Source: Paraburkholderia graminis C4D1M (lineage in GTDB: Bacteria > Pseudomonadota > Gammaproteobacteria > Burkholderiales > Burkholderiaceae). From it: a stretch of 64,000 bases of DNA. The notes beneath the pieces are model-generated. The model was not told where the DNA came from and did no database searches. It saw nothing but the letters and a program-made list of their open reading frames with translations. This document shows, piece by piece, positions 35,822 through 43,616 of this stretch. The position numbers and the translations under genes are program-made. How positions within the stretch are numbered: position 1 is the stretch's first letter; every line of letters starts with the position of its first letter. The DNA lies in NCBI RefSeq assembly GCF_000172415.1, contig NZ_ABLD01000019.1:62001-126000 (forward strand), given 5' to 3'.

Positions 35822-37206
35822 CGAAACATCAATCTAAAATCAGCGCCCCCAGAGGGGCGCACGACGACGGTAAATATCCAACGGTATTGGCGCAATCCGC
35901 TGCGATGGAAGCCGGGCAGGCAAGCAGCTCGGAGCAAGTTGAACTGTGCATTGCCCGGATCGACGATCCCATGGGCGAGGGAATTCGCACCTTCACAACG
36001 GTGTGGCGCGAGCAAGCAAGAGACGTCGCCGCCGCCCAGGACACGCTACTTCGGTCGGGCTACCGGGCCTCGCCAATCGCCGGCATACCGGTGTCTATAA
36101 AAGATCTACTAGACGTTAAAGGGGAAGTAACGAGAGCTGGTGCACTCGCGCTCGACGATATGCCGGTAGCCGCGTGCGATGCGCCTGTGGTATCTCGGCT
36201 ACGGTCGTCGGGGGTGGTGCTCATTGGCCGTACCAACATGACGCCCTTTGCATTCTCGGTGGTCGGGCTCAACTCCCATTTTGGGACGCCAGGAAACCCG
36301 TGGGACCGCGATCGCATCCCGGGAGGTTCGTCGTCCGGTGCGGCGGTCTCGGTGGCTGACGGCATGGTTGCCGCCGCGATCGGCTCTGATACGGTTGGCT
36401 CTATTCGTGTGCCGGCAGCCCTTTGCGGGGTTGTCGGCTTCAAACCTACTCAACGCACGGTGCCATTGTCAGGAGCGGTTCCGTTGTCGCCGACACTTGA
36501 TTCGATTGGACCGCTTGCCCGATCAGTGGCTGATTGCGCCGCGATTCATGCAGTCATTTCAGGCGAAGCCGCAGTACCTCTGGATATGGTTGGCGTCCGC
36601 GGATTGACCTTCGGCGTGCCTCGCGAAATAGTGCTTGACGACTTGGACATCGAAGTTGGGCGCGCGTTTGAGCGCGCCTGTGCGCGAATCTCCGAAGCTG
36701 GGGCGCGGATAGAACAAGTCTCTTTCAAAGCACTTCGCGAAGTCGATGCGCTTAATGGCAATCGCGTGATCCAATTAGCAGAAGCATACGCATGGCATCG
36801 GGAATTGCTCGAGCGGCGTGGCGCCGACTACGATCCCCACATTAGCGCCCGGGTGAGAAGTGGAGCACAGATACTGGCTGCCGACTACCTGTCGATGCTT
36901 TCACATCGCCGCCGCCTCATGCGAGAGTTCGACGCCGCTACGTCAGGGTTCGACGCGTTGTTACTTCCGACGACCTCAATGATCGCTCCGACGTTCGACG
37001 AATGTATGGCTGCCGAAGATGCTGTCCGGACGAAACTGCTACGGAATACCGGCCCGTTCAATTTTCTCGACTGCTGTTCTATTTCGCTGCCTGTGCACCG
37101 CCCAGGCGAAGCTCCGGTCGGTCTGATGGTTGCTGGACACAGGGACGGCGACTGGCAGCTGCTGAAAGTAGCCAACGCGATCGAATCAATCATTGCGGGC
37201 GCTTGA
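35818..37206 (+). CDS. Amidase-signature amidase (GatA/AtzF-like branch)
   Basis: A 462-residue amidase-signature enzyme with the triad at Lys95 (VSIKDLLD), Ser171 (IPGGSSSGAAVSV) and Ser195 (GSDTVGSIRVPA). It is less similar to the amidases at 22634 and 28280 than they are to each other, and looks closer to the GatA/allophanate-hydrolase-like branch, though there is no GatBC context. Its ATG overlaps the MFS stop by four bases. It is followed 110 bp later by a tautomerase-like gene. The set suggests uptake and hydrolysis of an amide followed by isomerisation. Confidence 0.88.
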   Translation: MTKHQSKISAPRGAHDDGKYPTVLAQSAAMEAGQASSSEQVELCIARIDDPMGEGIRTFTTVWREQARDVAAAQDTLLRSGYRASPIAGIPVSIKDLLDVKGEVTRAGALALDDMPVAACDAPVVSRLRSSGVVLIGRTNMTPFAFSVVGLNSHFGTPGNPWDRDRIPGGSSSGAAVSVADGMVAAAIGSDTVGSIRVPAALCGVVGFKPTQRTVPLSGAVPLSPTLDSIGPLARSVADCAAIHAVISGEAAVPLDMVGVRGLTFGVPREIVLDDLDIEVGRAFERACARISEAGARIEQVSFKALREVDALNGNRVIQLAEAYAWHRELLERRGADYDPHISARVRSGAQILAADYLSMLSHRRRLMREFDAATSGFDALLLPTTSMIAPTFDECMAAEDAVRTKLLRNTGPFNFLDCCSISLPVHRPGEAPVGLMVAGHRDGDWQLLKVANAIESIIAGA

Positions 37207-37316
37207 CGATGAAGTAAATTTCTAGATAAGCGAGCACTTCGGGGCGATCGGGATGCTCGCGACTGCACGCTTTCGTTTTCCCTTTCTCTCCAACCTAACT
37301 TATAGGAAGTAGGCAG

Positions 37317-37715
37317 ATGCCATATTTGCAGCTCGATGTAAACGGTCAGTACCCGTCAGAGGCGAAGGCCCGGCTTGCGCAGCTTCTTTGCGAAACGTAT
37401 GCAAGCATGATGAGCGTCGACATCCGCCGCATTAGTGTCGCGGTGAGGGAGTGCGGAGACGGTGGTGTTTGGCGAATGATCGATGGTCGCCCACAACCTG
37501 TCGCAGTTCTAATGTGCGACATCCGAAGGGGCCGCTCCGCTGAGTTGCGGCTCGAAGTCGCGAAATCGCTCTGTCGGCACTGTATCGAAATCCTCGGGCT
37601 TCACGAGGACCGTCTAAACGTCGAGTTTACTCAGCATGCCGGCGATGAAATGTACCACCCGACGCTAGGTGGGTACAGCCCGGAGTGGTCTGAAGACGAG
37701 AGGTCGGGGGCGTGA
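37317..37715 (+). CDS. Tautomerase/MIF-superfamily protein
   Basis: A 132-residue protein beginning MPYLQLDVNG. After removal of the methionine, Pro1 would be the catalytic base of the tautomerase superfamily. The rest (VDIRRISVAVREC, RCHIEILGL-type helix, DRLNVEFTQH) fits a two-unit 4-oxalocrotonate-tautomerase-like fold. AGGAAG precedes the ATG. It is probably the last gene of the MFS-amidase operon. A hairpin with 7-bp GCGAGCA/TGCTCGC arms lies between the amidase and this gene (37230-37260) and may reduce its expression. Confidence 0.7.
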   Translation: MPYLQLDVNGQYPSEAKARLAQLLCETYASMMSVDIRRISVAVRECGDGGVWRMIDGRPQPVAVLMCDIRRGRSAELRLEVAKSLCRHCIEILGLHEDRLNVEFTQHAGDEMYHPTLGGYSPEWSEDERSGA

Positions 37716-37774
37716 TCGTTTTTATGTAGGCAGTTCTGAACGTTTCACGCCTGGGAAACCAACTGCGCCGACGC

Positions 37775-38167
37775 CTAACGGATGCCTATTGTCGATGAAG
37801 CATCCGATGGCAGTCCGCTGTGCTCGGCTAGCGTAATAGCGAGGACCAGCAGGGCCGTCTCATCCGTCTCCATGCTCTCCGCGTGTCCTCGAAGCAGTTC
37901 ATGCAACGCCGACAGTAGCCCGCTGATTGACGAGCTGCTCTCCGACGTCAGCGGCCAAGCGCGCAATAGATAAGCAAGCTGGACAATCCTTCGGCGTTCG
38001 CAGAAGACATCAAAGAGGCGGGTACAGGCATCGTCGAAATGCAAATTTTGGATTTGCGAACTCGCCGGACCTGAGGTCGAATTGGCAGGCGGATTGGCGA
38101 AATTTCTGGGGCGGCTTCTAAAGGTCCAACGCCCTATTGACGCGCACCTTCTGATTATCGTCGACAT
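37775..38167 (-). CDS. Hypothetical protein
   Basis: Not recognised. From the ATG at 38167 the product has 130 residues; longer starts up to 38359 exist. The C-terminal half looks protein-like, with helices LLSALHELLRGHAE and DETALLVLAITLAEH, while the N-terminal part is arginine-rich and less convincing. There is no clear ribosome site and no related gene nearby. It converges on the tautomerase gene. It may be a remnant or a chance frame. Confidence 0.3.
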   Translation of the reverse strand: MSTIIRRCASIGRWTFRSRPRNFANPPANSTSGPASSQIQNLHFDDACTRLFDVFCERRRIVQLAYLLRAWPLTSESSSSISGLLSALHELLRGHAESMETDETALLVLAITLAEHSGLPSDASSTIGIR

Positions 38168-38379
38168 AGTCACGATCCAATAAATTTGATGTCGTCTTTG
38201 AATTACCGATATGTTGCGTGAACCGCGTACACCCGTTCCGAGATAGCAGCCGAGAACGTCATCACGGTCACAACACGCAGTGTGCGTTCGCTGCGCTATC
38301 TGAAGCAGACCTTTCCGAGAGCCAAAGAAGCATCCACCTCGGTGCTCGCCACGGAGCATAGTTGTGGAGCTACCTGGAC

Positions 38380-38705
38380 TTAGAAGCTAATGTTGCCTGC
38401 GCCTTGTAGCGAAAGCATCGTTCTGGCTTCCTCCGGCGTCGCCACCTCGAGCGAGAATTCGCAGAGAAATCGCCGGATCTCTCGGACTTGGTCTGCATTG
38501 TTTCTTGCCAAGCGTCCTCTCTATATACAGGCTGTCTTCCAGCCCGACATGGACGCTTCCGCCCATAAGGGCCGGTTGAGTCGCGACACGCATTTGGTGC
38601 CGCCCTGCGGCGAGTACCGAACAGATATGCTCGTCGTCAAATAGGCGCTCGGCCGTGCGGCGCATGAAGAGTCGGAAGCGCGCTGGGGTATATTTGCTAG
38701 GTGAC
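38380..38705 (-). pseudogene. BKACE remnant with large internal deletion and frameshift
   Basis: This is the last third of a beta-keto acid cleavage enzyme gene. One frame gives FMRRTAERLFDDEHICSVLA, GRHQMRVATQPALMGG and VGLEDSLYIER. After a one-base slip the next frame gives LARNNADQVREIRRFLCEFS and ends GAGNISF-stop. Both parts match the intact gene at 52236-53168. Just before the FMRRT part the sequence jumps to the promoter region that precedes the intact gene, so some 600 bp encoding the zinc-site HLH motif have been lost. The promoter and operator survive. Confidence 0.85.
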
Positions 38706-38724
38706 GCGAATTGCTTTGATAGCA

Positions 38725-38753
38725 ATATTGCGTGTATATACGCGTATTGTCAA
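38725..38753 (-). promoter_or_regulatory. Surviving promoter/operator of the decayed BKACE copy
   Basis: Minus strand: TTGACA (38748-38753), 17 bp, CAATAT (38725-38730). The spacer is the palindrome CGTGTATATACGCG (38731-38744), the best match to the consensus in the window. The flanks AATTGCTTTGAT and TTGTCAACGGTGTT are shared with 53235-53287, showing common origin. Confidence 0.65.
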
Positions 38754-38813
38754 CGGTGTTAGCTACGGATCAACGTGGACGTCGTTGAGCGAAGGCGATA
38801 ACGGATCGACATG

Positions 38814-38818
38814 AAATG
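38814..38818 (+). repeat. Left target-site duplication of the IS2-like element
   Basis: AAATG directly precedes the left end of the element and is repeated exactly at 40150-40154, directly after its right end. Five base pairs is the usual duplication for IS2-type insertion. In the right copy the ATG is the probable start codon of the decayed enoyl-CoA hydratase. Confidence 0.85.
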
Positions 38819-38855
38819 TGTAGTTGCCCCTGCAATTCAGGACACGCGGACACCA

Positions 38856-39677
38856 TTAGGTTGATGAGGCCGCAGCCCGTCTAAACTCGCGAGGCGAGCG
38901 GTATTTCAGAGCTTTGTGCGGGTGGCGCTCGTTATACTGCTCGAAGGCAGCGGCCAGATGCGCGAGCGCCGTGGGCACATCAGGCTTGTCCATGAAGGCG
39001 ACGTAATCGTGCTTCATCGTTTTCACGAACCGCTCGGCCATGCCATTACTCTGCGGCGAACGAACCGGGGTCGTCAATGGCTTTAGACCCAACTCGCGAG
39101 CGAAGCTACGCGTGCGATGGTCGATATAGGCAGAACCGTTGTCCGAGAGCCATTCAATGGTTGAGCTTGCCTGCGCCGTGCCGAAGCGTTGCTCGACAGC
39201 TGCGAGCATCACATCACGCACGACGTCGCCGCTATGGCCGCCAGTCGTCGCTGCCCAACTGATGGCCTCTCGGTCATGGCAGTCCAGTGCAAATGTCACG
39301 CGCAACGGCGAGCCATCGTCACAACGGAACTCAAAGCCGTCTGAGCACCAGCGGACATCGCTTTGCTCAACCGAAATTCGTCCATCATGGCGGCGGGTGT
39401 CACGTCGTTGACCGGGACGTCGCAGCAGCAACTGGTGGTCGCGCATGACACGATAGACCCGCTTGACGTTCACGCACGGCGCGCCAGCCATTTCCTGGCT
39501 ACGTCGCAGTAGCGCCCAGATTCTGCGGTACCCATATGTGGGCAAGACGGCCACATGCTCGTGGATTGCAGCAACCAAGTCCGTGTCGTCGATATACCGA
39601 GCGCGACGGCCATCCTTCCAGTCCGAAGGGCGGGCTTTCCCTAACTGCCAAAGCAGAGCGCGCCACGCCGAGAACAT
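38856..39677 (-). CDS. IS2-type transposase OrfB (DDE catalytic part, probably frameshifted)
   Basis: The integrase-core half of an IS2 transposase. DDE residues are visible in RWCSDGFEFRCDDG, EWLSDNGSAYID and PQSNGMAERFVKTMKHDY; GYRRIWALLRR and HPHKALKYRSPREF are typical. In this family OrfB is made by -1 slippage at A6 in orfA. Here the slipped frame reads LTARGRPMKTVCDVLGVARS and then runs out of register at a GGG run (39628-39630), where one extra base would explain the shift into WKDGRRARYIDDTD. The full fusion therefore looks broken, while the catalytic part downstream is intact. The ATG given is the first in the catalytic frame and may not be used. Confidence 0.8.
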   Translation of the reverse strand: MFSAWRALLWQLGKARPSDWKDGRRARYIDDTDLVAAIHEHVAVLPTYGYRRIWALLRRSQEMAGAPCVNVKRVYRVMRDHQLLLRRPGQRRDTRRHDGRISVEQSDVRWCSDGFEFRCDDGSPLRVTFALDCHDREAISWAATTGGHSGDVVRDVMLAAVEQRFGTAQASSTIEWLSDNGSAYIDHRTRSFARELGLKPLTTPVRSPQSNGMAERFVKTMKHDYVAFMDKPDVPTALAHLAAAFEQYNERHPHKALKYRSPREFRRAAASST

Positions 39678-39689
39678 CGCAGACCGTTT

Positions 39690-40091
39690 TCATTGGTCGT
39701 CCCCGGGCAGTAAGGGCGAGCGCGCAATCCAGTTTTTTGAGCGGCCATATTCGACTGCTTCCTTCAGTATCTCTGCCTCTTGCGTCTTCTTGCCAAGCAG
39801 ACGCTGCAGTTCTCTGATTTCCTTCATTGCTGCGGCCAATTGCGAAGCCGGTACCACGGCTTCCCCAGCTTTCACCGCTGCCAGGCTCCCGTCCTGATAT
39901 TGCTTGCGCCACGCAAATACCTGATTTGGGTTCACCCCGTGTCGCCGGGCAACCGCTGAGACCGTTGCGCCCGGTTCCATGGTCTCGTGGACGATGGAGA
40001 CCCTCTCCTGCACCGAGCGCCGCCGACGACGCTCTGGTTCGCTCAAAACTTCAATGCTTTCCACTATTTGCCTAGGCTTAAAACTAGTCAC
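39690..40091 (-). CDS. IS2-type OrfA (DNA-binding protein)
   Basis: A 133-residue OrfA of the IS3 family, IS2 group. The helix-turn-helix is HETMEPGATVSAVARRHGVNPNQVFAWRKQYQ and a leucine-zipper-like helix follows (IRELQRLLGKKTQEAEILKEAVE). Near the end CTC AAA AAA C (the A6 run near 39733) is a typical -1 slippage site leading into the orfB frame. OrfA itself appears intact. Confidence 0.88.
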   Translation of the reverse strand: MTSFKPRQIVESIEVLSEPERRRRRSVQERVSIVHETMEPGATVSAVARRHGVNPNQVFAWRKQYQDGSLAAVKAGEAVVPASQLAAAMKEIRELQRLLGKKTQEAEILKEAVEYGRSKNWIARSPLLPGDDQ

Positions 40092-40151
40092 AAGACTCCC
40101 TCTTATTTTAAGAGGTGCCGCGTGTCCTGTGAATCAAGGGGCTACTCCAAA

Positions 40152-40857
40152 ATGTTCAGACGCAACAAGGTAGAACGTACCCGATGTGGGTTCAGAAAAA
40201 TGTAACGTCGCCGTCATTGCCATGCAATTCGCTCCCCGTAATCCGGTGGACATCGTGCTGTGGAAGGTGCTGCTGAGTTCGTGCTGCGCGCCTAGGCCGA
40301 AAGCGCACGGACAACGGTAGTCAGAAGAAACTCAAGGCGATTTTCGCCCGGGACGGAGGTGTTCATAGTCGACGGGGAGGCTTCAAGCCTGAAGTAAATT
40401 TCGTCGGTGTTTTTCGTACTGTGGACCAATCGACCAGTTGCCGATCTCGGTTATCACTTCCGTTCCAGGGATTGCGGTCGGTGGTGGGCAGTTGGAAATT
40501 GCCTTCGCTTCCGATCTCATCGTTGCGGCTGCATCTTCAAGAGCTTTATCGGAGCGGCGACGCCCGGCGCTCACCTGCTTACCGCGGGCGTTCGGAACCT
40601 AATTGATCGCGTAGAAGTTGCTCGGCCAGGAGCCCGAGTTGTTGAGGCGTCGGCGCGACGCCTCAACGCTCGGACGATGTATGACATCAACCGCGTCGTT
40701 TAAGACAGCAAGCTATAAATTCCGACTATGTTGCCTGCCTATGAGATCGCGGCCAGCTCAAAGTTCGATGTGGGCGCGAGCCATCCCGGTTGGGGAGGGC
40801 GCCGATCTCGCCATCCTTCAGGAGAGTACGAAAAGGAAGATCACAGTCGCATGAGGA
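40152..40857 (+). pseudogene. Decayed enoyl-CoA hydratase, copy of the gene at 55371
   Basis: Successive frames spell a ruined crotonase. NVAVIAMQFAPRNPVD matches DVAVITMQFAPHNLVG of the intact gene. VNFVGVFRTVDQ matches VDFVGVLRAFDE. A third frame gives PISVITSVPGIAVGGG and LEIAFASDLIVAAAS, matching the active-site region. RNLIDRVEVAR and MYDINRVV match RLIDRVGLAR and WNVINRVV. At least three frameshifts and several stops are present. The start codon coincides with the right AAATG duplication of the IS2 element. It is followed by the CaiB remnant, as in the intact locus. Confidence 0.82.
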
Positions 40858-40859
40858 GT

Positions 40860-41282
40860 AATCGATAGCCTCGCGGTCCGCCTCTCTATTGGCGCGATGC
40901 GGCGTGCTCATTTTGCTCGCGATATGCGGTTCCTTAATCCCGAGTTGTGGCGTCGAGGCGCTGGGTGCTCCGTTCACCTATGCCAAGCTTGCGTTTGCGG
41001 ATCTGCGCCATATCAAGGACTTCGGTCCGTCGGAACGGACCAGATACTGGGGCGTCATAAGGGAGGGCGACAACTACTCGAGGGGTACAGCTCGCTTACC
41101 GGGGCAAGCCTTGGAAATCTTCGTGAGATGCACTCGAACACCTCGGAATCCCGGCCTTCCCTGGTGAGCATATCCGACAAGTGCTGTCCGACCTTGGGTA
41201 CAACCCCGAAGGGATTGACGATGCTGTTGACAAGAAGGCATGTCATCTGATTGACTCGCTCGCGGCCTTTTTGCGGAGATAA
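40860..41282 (+). pseudogene. Decayed CaiB/BaiF CoA-transferase C-terminus, copy of the gene at 56164
   Basis: Only the last third remains. SIGAMRRAHFARDMRF matches YIGAMRRADLARDPRF of the intact gene. YAKLAFADLRHIKDFGPSER and GTARLPGQ match EAKLAFGVVRDIKDFAESEW and GTARVPGK. After a frameshift LEHLGIPAFPGEH and VLSDLGYNPEGIDD match LEHPGIPAFRGEH and VLRELGYNSEQIAE. The N-terminal two thirds are absent. The MarR gene follows 115 bp later, the same order as in the intact locus. Confidence 0.82.
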
Positions 41283-41345
41283 CGGGGCGCCGCCTGGCGG
41301 CGAGATTGCGTAAGTGCCGGTCCTTTCGGACGCGTGCGAACTGGA

Positions 41346-41363
41346 TGCATATGCGCGTATACT
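41346..41363 (+). promoter_or_regulatory. marR operator overlapping a TATACT -10
   Basis: TGCATATGCGCGTATACT, a variant of the GTATATAC palindrome, ends in a TATACT -10 box (41358-41363) 35 bp before the marR start. Its position implies autoregulation. The -35 is weak. Confidence 0.5.
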
Positions 41364-41397
41364 GTTCCAAGTTGCCACAACCACCCGGAGACGTTCG

Positions 41398-41847
41398 ATG
41401 GAATTGCTTCAATGTAACTGTTCGTTTCTGCGCAGTGCAACGCGTGCGCTGACGCAGGCATATGACGAGGTGCTCAGGCCCAGCGGCTTGCGTATGACGC
41501 AATTCTCCATGCTCGCGCGAGCGTCAGCGGTGGGGGAGATTTCGCTAAGCGAGCTGGCCGACCTGATGGCGATGGACCGAACCACTCTTGGAAGAAACCT
41601 GCGGCCACTCGAGCGCGAGGGCCTCGTGCAAGTTGACATCGGGGAGGACAGGCGTGAAAGGCTGGTCACCGTGACGCCTGCCGGTGCGAAGGCCCTGGCT
41701 AGCGCCCTGCCGTTGTGGGAGCAAGTGCACCAACGTTTTGAGCGAAAGGTGGGTAAACGTGAAGCCAAAGAGTTGCGATTTGCTCTGAAACGGCTTGTAA
41801 GTGTGGGTCGAGAGTTGTCTGCGGAAAACGCATGCCATCCTCAATGA
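41398..41847 (+). CDS. MarR-family regulator, MELLQC subgroup (copy 1)
   Basis: A 149-residue winged-helix MarR regulator. The recognition region is ISLSELADLMAMDRTTLGRNLRPLEREGLV and the wing GEDRRERLVTV. The start MELLQCNCSFLRSATRAL, with two cysteines near the N-terminus, is shared with the regulator at 57519, to which it is highly similar throughout. GGAG precedes the ATG. It is the only intact gene in the decayed duplicate locus and has an operator in its own promoter. It is a prime candidate for the protein that reads the GTATATAC sites. The cysteines might sense oxidants or thiols; that is speculation. Confidence 0.9.
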   Translation: MELLQCNCSFLRSATRALTQAYDEVLRPSGLRMTQFSMLARASAVGEISLSELADLMAMDRTTLGRNLRPLEREGLVQVDIGEDRRERLVTVTPAGAKALASALPLWEQVHQRFERKVGKREAKELRFALKRLVSVGRELSAENACHPQ

Positions 41848-42363
41848 GCGTTGCAACGGCGCGAGCCGCGACAATGAGGGCCGTACCGGATGGTAGTACC
41901 GACGCAGAAAGCGGTTATCCAGATGACTCGGCAATCGAAGCGATCCTTCCCTGAGGGACTTTCGAATCAGCGGTTGCTTGGTCCCGCATCGGCCGTCGTT
42001 ATGGGATTCACGATCTCTCGCACCGCTGTTGCGCGCCGGCACGGTGCCTGCCCGGGGTCGATGGAGCGGCCAAGACGGCGTGGCGAACCTTGCATCACCG
42101 TTTTCGCAGGCGCTCTCCGCGCACTTCTGACCGGGCCGACGCCTTTATTGCAACCGCAACGGACCATAAAATCAAAGCGCCGCTCACGTTGCGACGTCCC
42201 GTGAATCCCACGCGTCCCCCTTCGTCCGGGTGTTACGTAAGAGGCTCCTCGCATCTTACATATAGGTAACAGAACGTATTGACGGCAAGCACACTTGCGG
42301 TGATCTTCGTGGCGTGCGTGATCGAGGATTGCGTTGAAGTAGGCGCGCCTTGAGACAAACCGT
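41848..42363. other. Intergenic stretch without a recognisable gene
   Basis: About 500 bp between marR and the NTF2-like gene. No gene family, RNA or repeat was recognised. The sequence is GC-rich and has short open frames only. Confidence 0.4.
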
Positions 42364-42376
42364 GGGGAGACCAAAA

Positions 42377-42778
42377 ATGCATGCACTGCGAGCGCTCAGA
42401 GAATCCGGGGCACACAGCCCAGACGATATAAGGGCAATACTTGCCGCAAATGTAGTCTTCAATTCCCCGGTGCTGACCCGGCCATTAGTGGGCGCAGAAA
42501 TAGTCTCGGCCGTACTGGCAGCGTCGGCGCTCGCCCGGGGCATTGGCGGACAGTATGTATCGGAATACCGCATTGACGCAGCCACGACGGTTCTGAGATG
42601 GCGAGGTTCCGTACAGGGTCACTTGCTTGAAAGCATTGAGATATTAGTTGACGACGCCGCAGGCCTGCTAGTGGAGCGGACAATCGCTTACCGTCCGCTG
42701 CCCGCTGTCGAGATTTTCCGTGACCTGCTCTATCCTCTTATCAAAGACATAGTGCCGGCGGACTTGTGGGCTTATTGA
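42377..42778 (+). CDS. NTF2/SnoaL-like protein (cytoplasmic)
   Basis: A 133-residue NTF2-like protein without a signal peptide. The pattern ILAANVVFNSPVLTRPLVGAEIVSAVLAAS is typical of SnoaL-like polyketide-cyclase/isomerase folds, and the closing LLYPLIKDIVPADLWAY helix is hydrophobic. GGGGAG lies 7 bp before the ATG; an in-frame TTG at 42350 is less likely. No catalytic residues can be assigned. It stands alone. Confidence 0.7.
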   Translation: MHALRALRESGAHSPDDIRAILAANVVFNSPVLTRPLVGAEIVSAVLAASALARGIGGQYVSEYRIDAATTVLRWRGSVQGHLLESIEILVDDAAGLLVERTIAYRPLPAVEIFRDLLYPLIKDIVPADLWAY

Positions 42779-43301
42779 CAGATCCATGTGCTCTGCGCCT
42801 TCATTACGGCACCAGTTTGCTACGGTGCGGCCGCTGCAGTAACGCGAAATTGCAGGGCATTAGCGGCCTGGCGGCTGGGCAGCGGCGCCTTCCGTAGCCG
42901 GCGGATTACCGTGCGGCGTGATTGCTTAGGCCATGCCTTAGAGCTTGCGTTGCAACGTCCCAAGGCCGACCGCAAGGCTCGCGCGCACAGATAGCGATGC
43001 GCGGCCATACGACTGCTAGCCAGCAATGTGGTGGATCATGAGCCGGCCTTCATCGGGCTGTGTCAAAAAGTATTGCCGGGCCAAGAGTTCAACGGCGGGA
43101 CGCAAGAAATGCCCTAACGCGTCAGTTATCAGGCATGCGCGCGACCTGATGCGCAGACGCGACCGTCGTAGCGCGATCCCTTATTGCGCGTACCGGCTGC
43201 AGTCGTTGCAAAACTCTTCACGGGTAGCCAACCATGGTTTGCCCGCATCGCAATGGAATGTCTCACGCTGGAAACTGGCCCCGGTGTGGGCGAATTAACG
43301 A

Positions 43302-43328
43302 TATAATGCGTGCATATACACGTATCAC
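43302..43328 (+). promoter_or_regulatory. TATAAT box next to GTATATAC-type operator, upstream of the chemoreceptor
   Basis: TATAAT (43302-43307) adjoins TGCGTGCATATACACGTATC (43307-43326), a clear member of the operator family. No good -35 is seen. The next gene is the chemoreceptor at 43617, about 290 bp downstream. Apart from this site the stretch 42779-43616 has no recognisable gene; a short frame near 43215-43290 reads QPWFARIAMECLTLETG but was not identified. Confidence 0.5.
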
Positions 43329-43616
43329 TGGTGCGCAATCTGTATGTCGTCCGCAGCTTAAGCGCGGAGAGGGCAAGCATGGTGTGAGCGTTATATGCAG
43401 CAGATGCGGCGCTATCCCTTGATGAGAACGCCCGGAAAGCTGCATTTCCAAGAACAGATCTGAGCTGGCTCGCCGACCATGGAACGGGGCCGGCGACGGG
43501 TTTCGATGACCGATTGGTATTAGCCGAGCGGCTGCCGAAGCCGCATTAGCTCAACAGTGATCGAAGACCCATCCTTAGATCGAGGTCACGATGGGTTCAA
43601 CTCGAGGTTTTCCAAG

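Larger units (their letters stand above)
38819..40149 (-). mobile_element. IS2-like insertion sequence (IS3 family)
   Basis: Both ends are defined by imperfect inverted repeats: TGTAGTTGCCCCTGCAATTC at the left, and on the opposite strand TGGAGTAGCCCCTTGATTCA at the right, each followed by AGGACACGCGG. The element is 1331 bp, the length of IS2. It carries orfA and orfB on the minus strand and is flanked by a perfect AAATG duplication, so it inserted as a unit and has not rearranged since. It sits in the decayed catabolic locus, between its operator and its enoyl-CoA hydratase remnant. Confidence 0.9.

Noticed and set aside
37230..37260. Hairpin GCGAGCA/TGCTCGC between amidase and tautomerase as a terminator
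   Set aside because: No T-run follows and the loop is long; it may modulate but I do not call a terminator.
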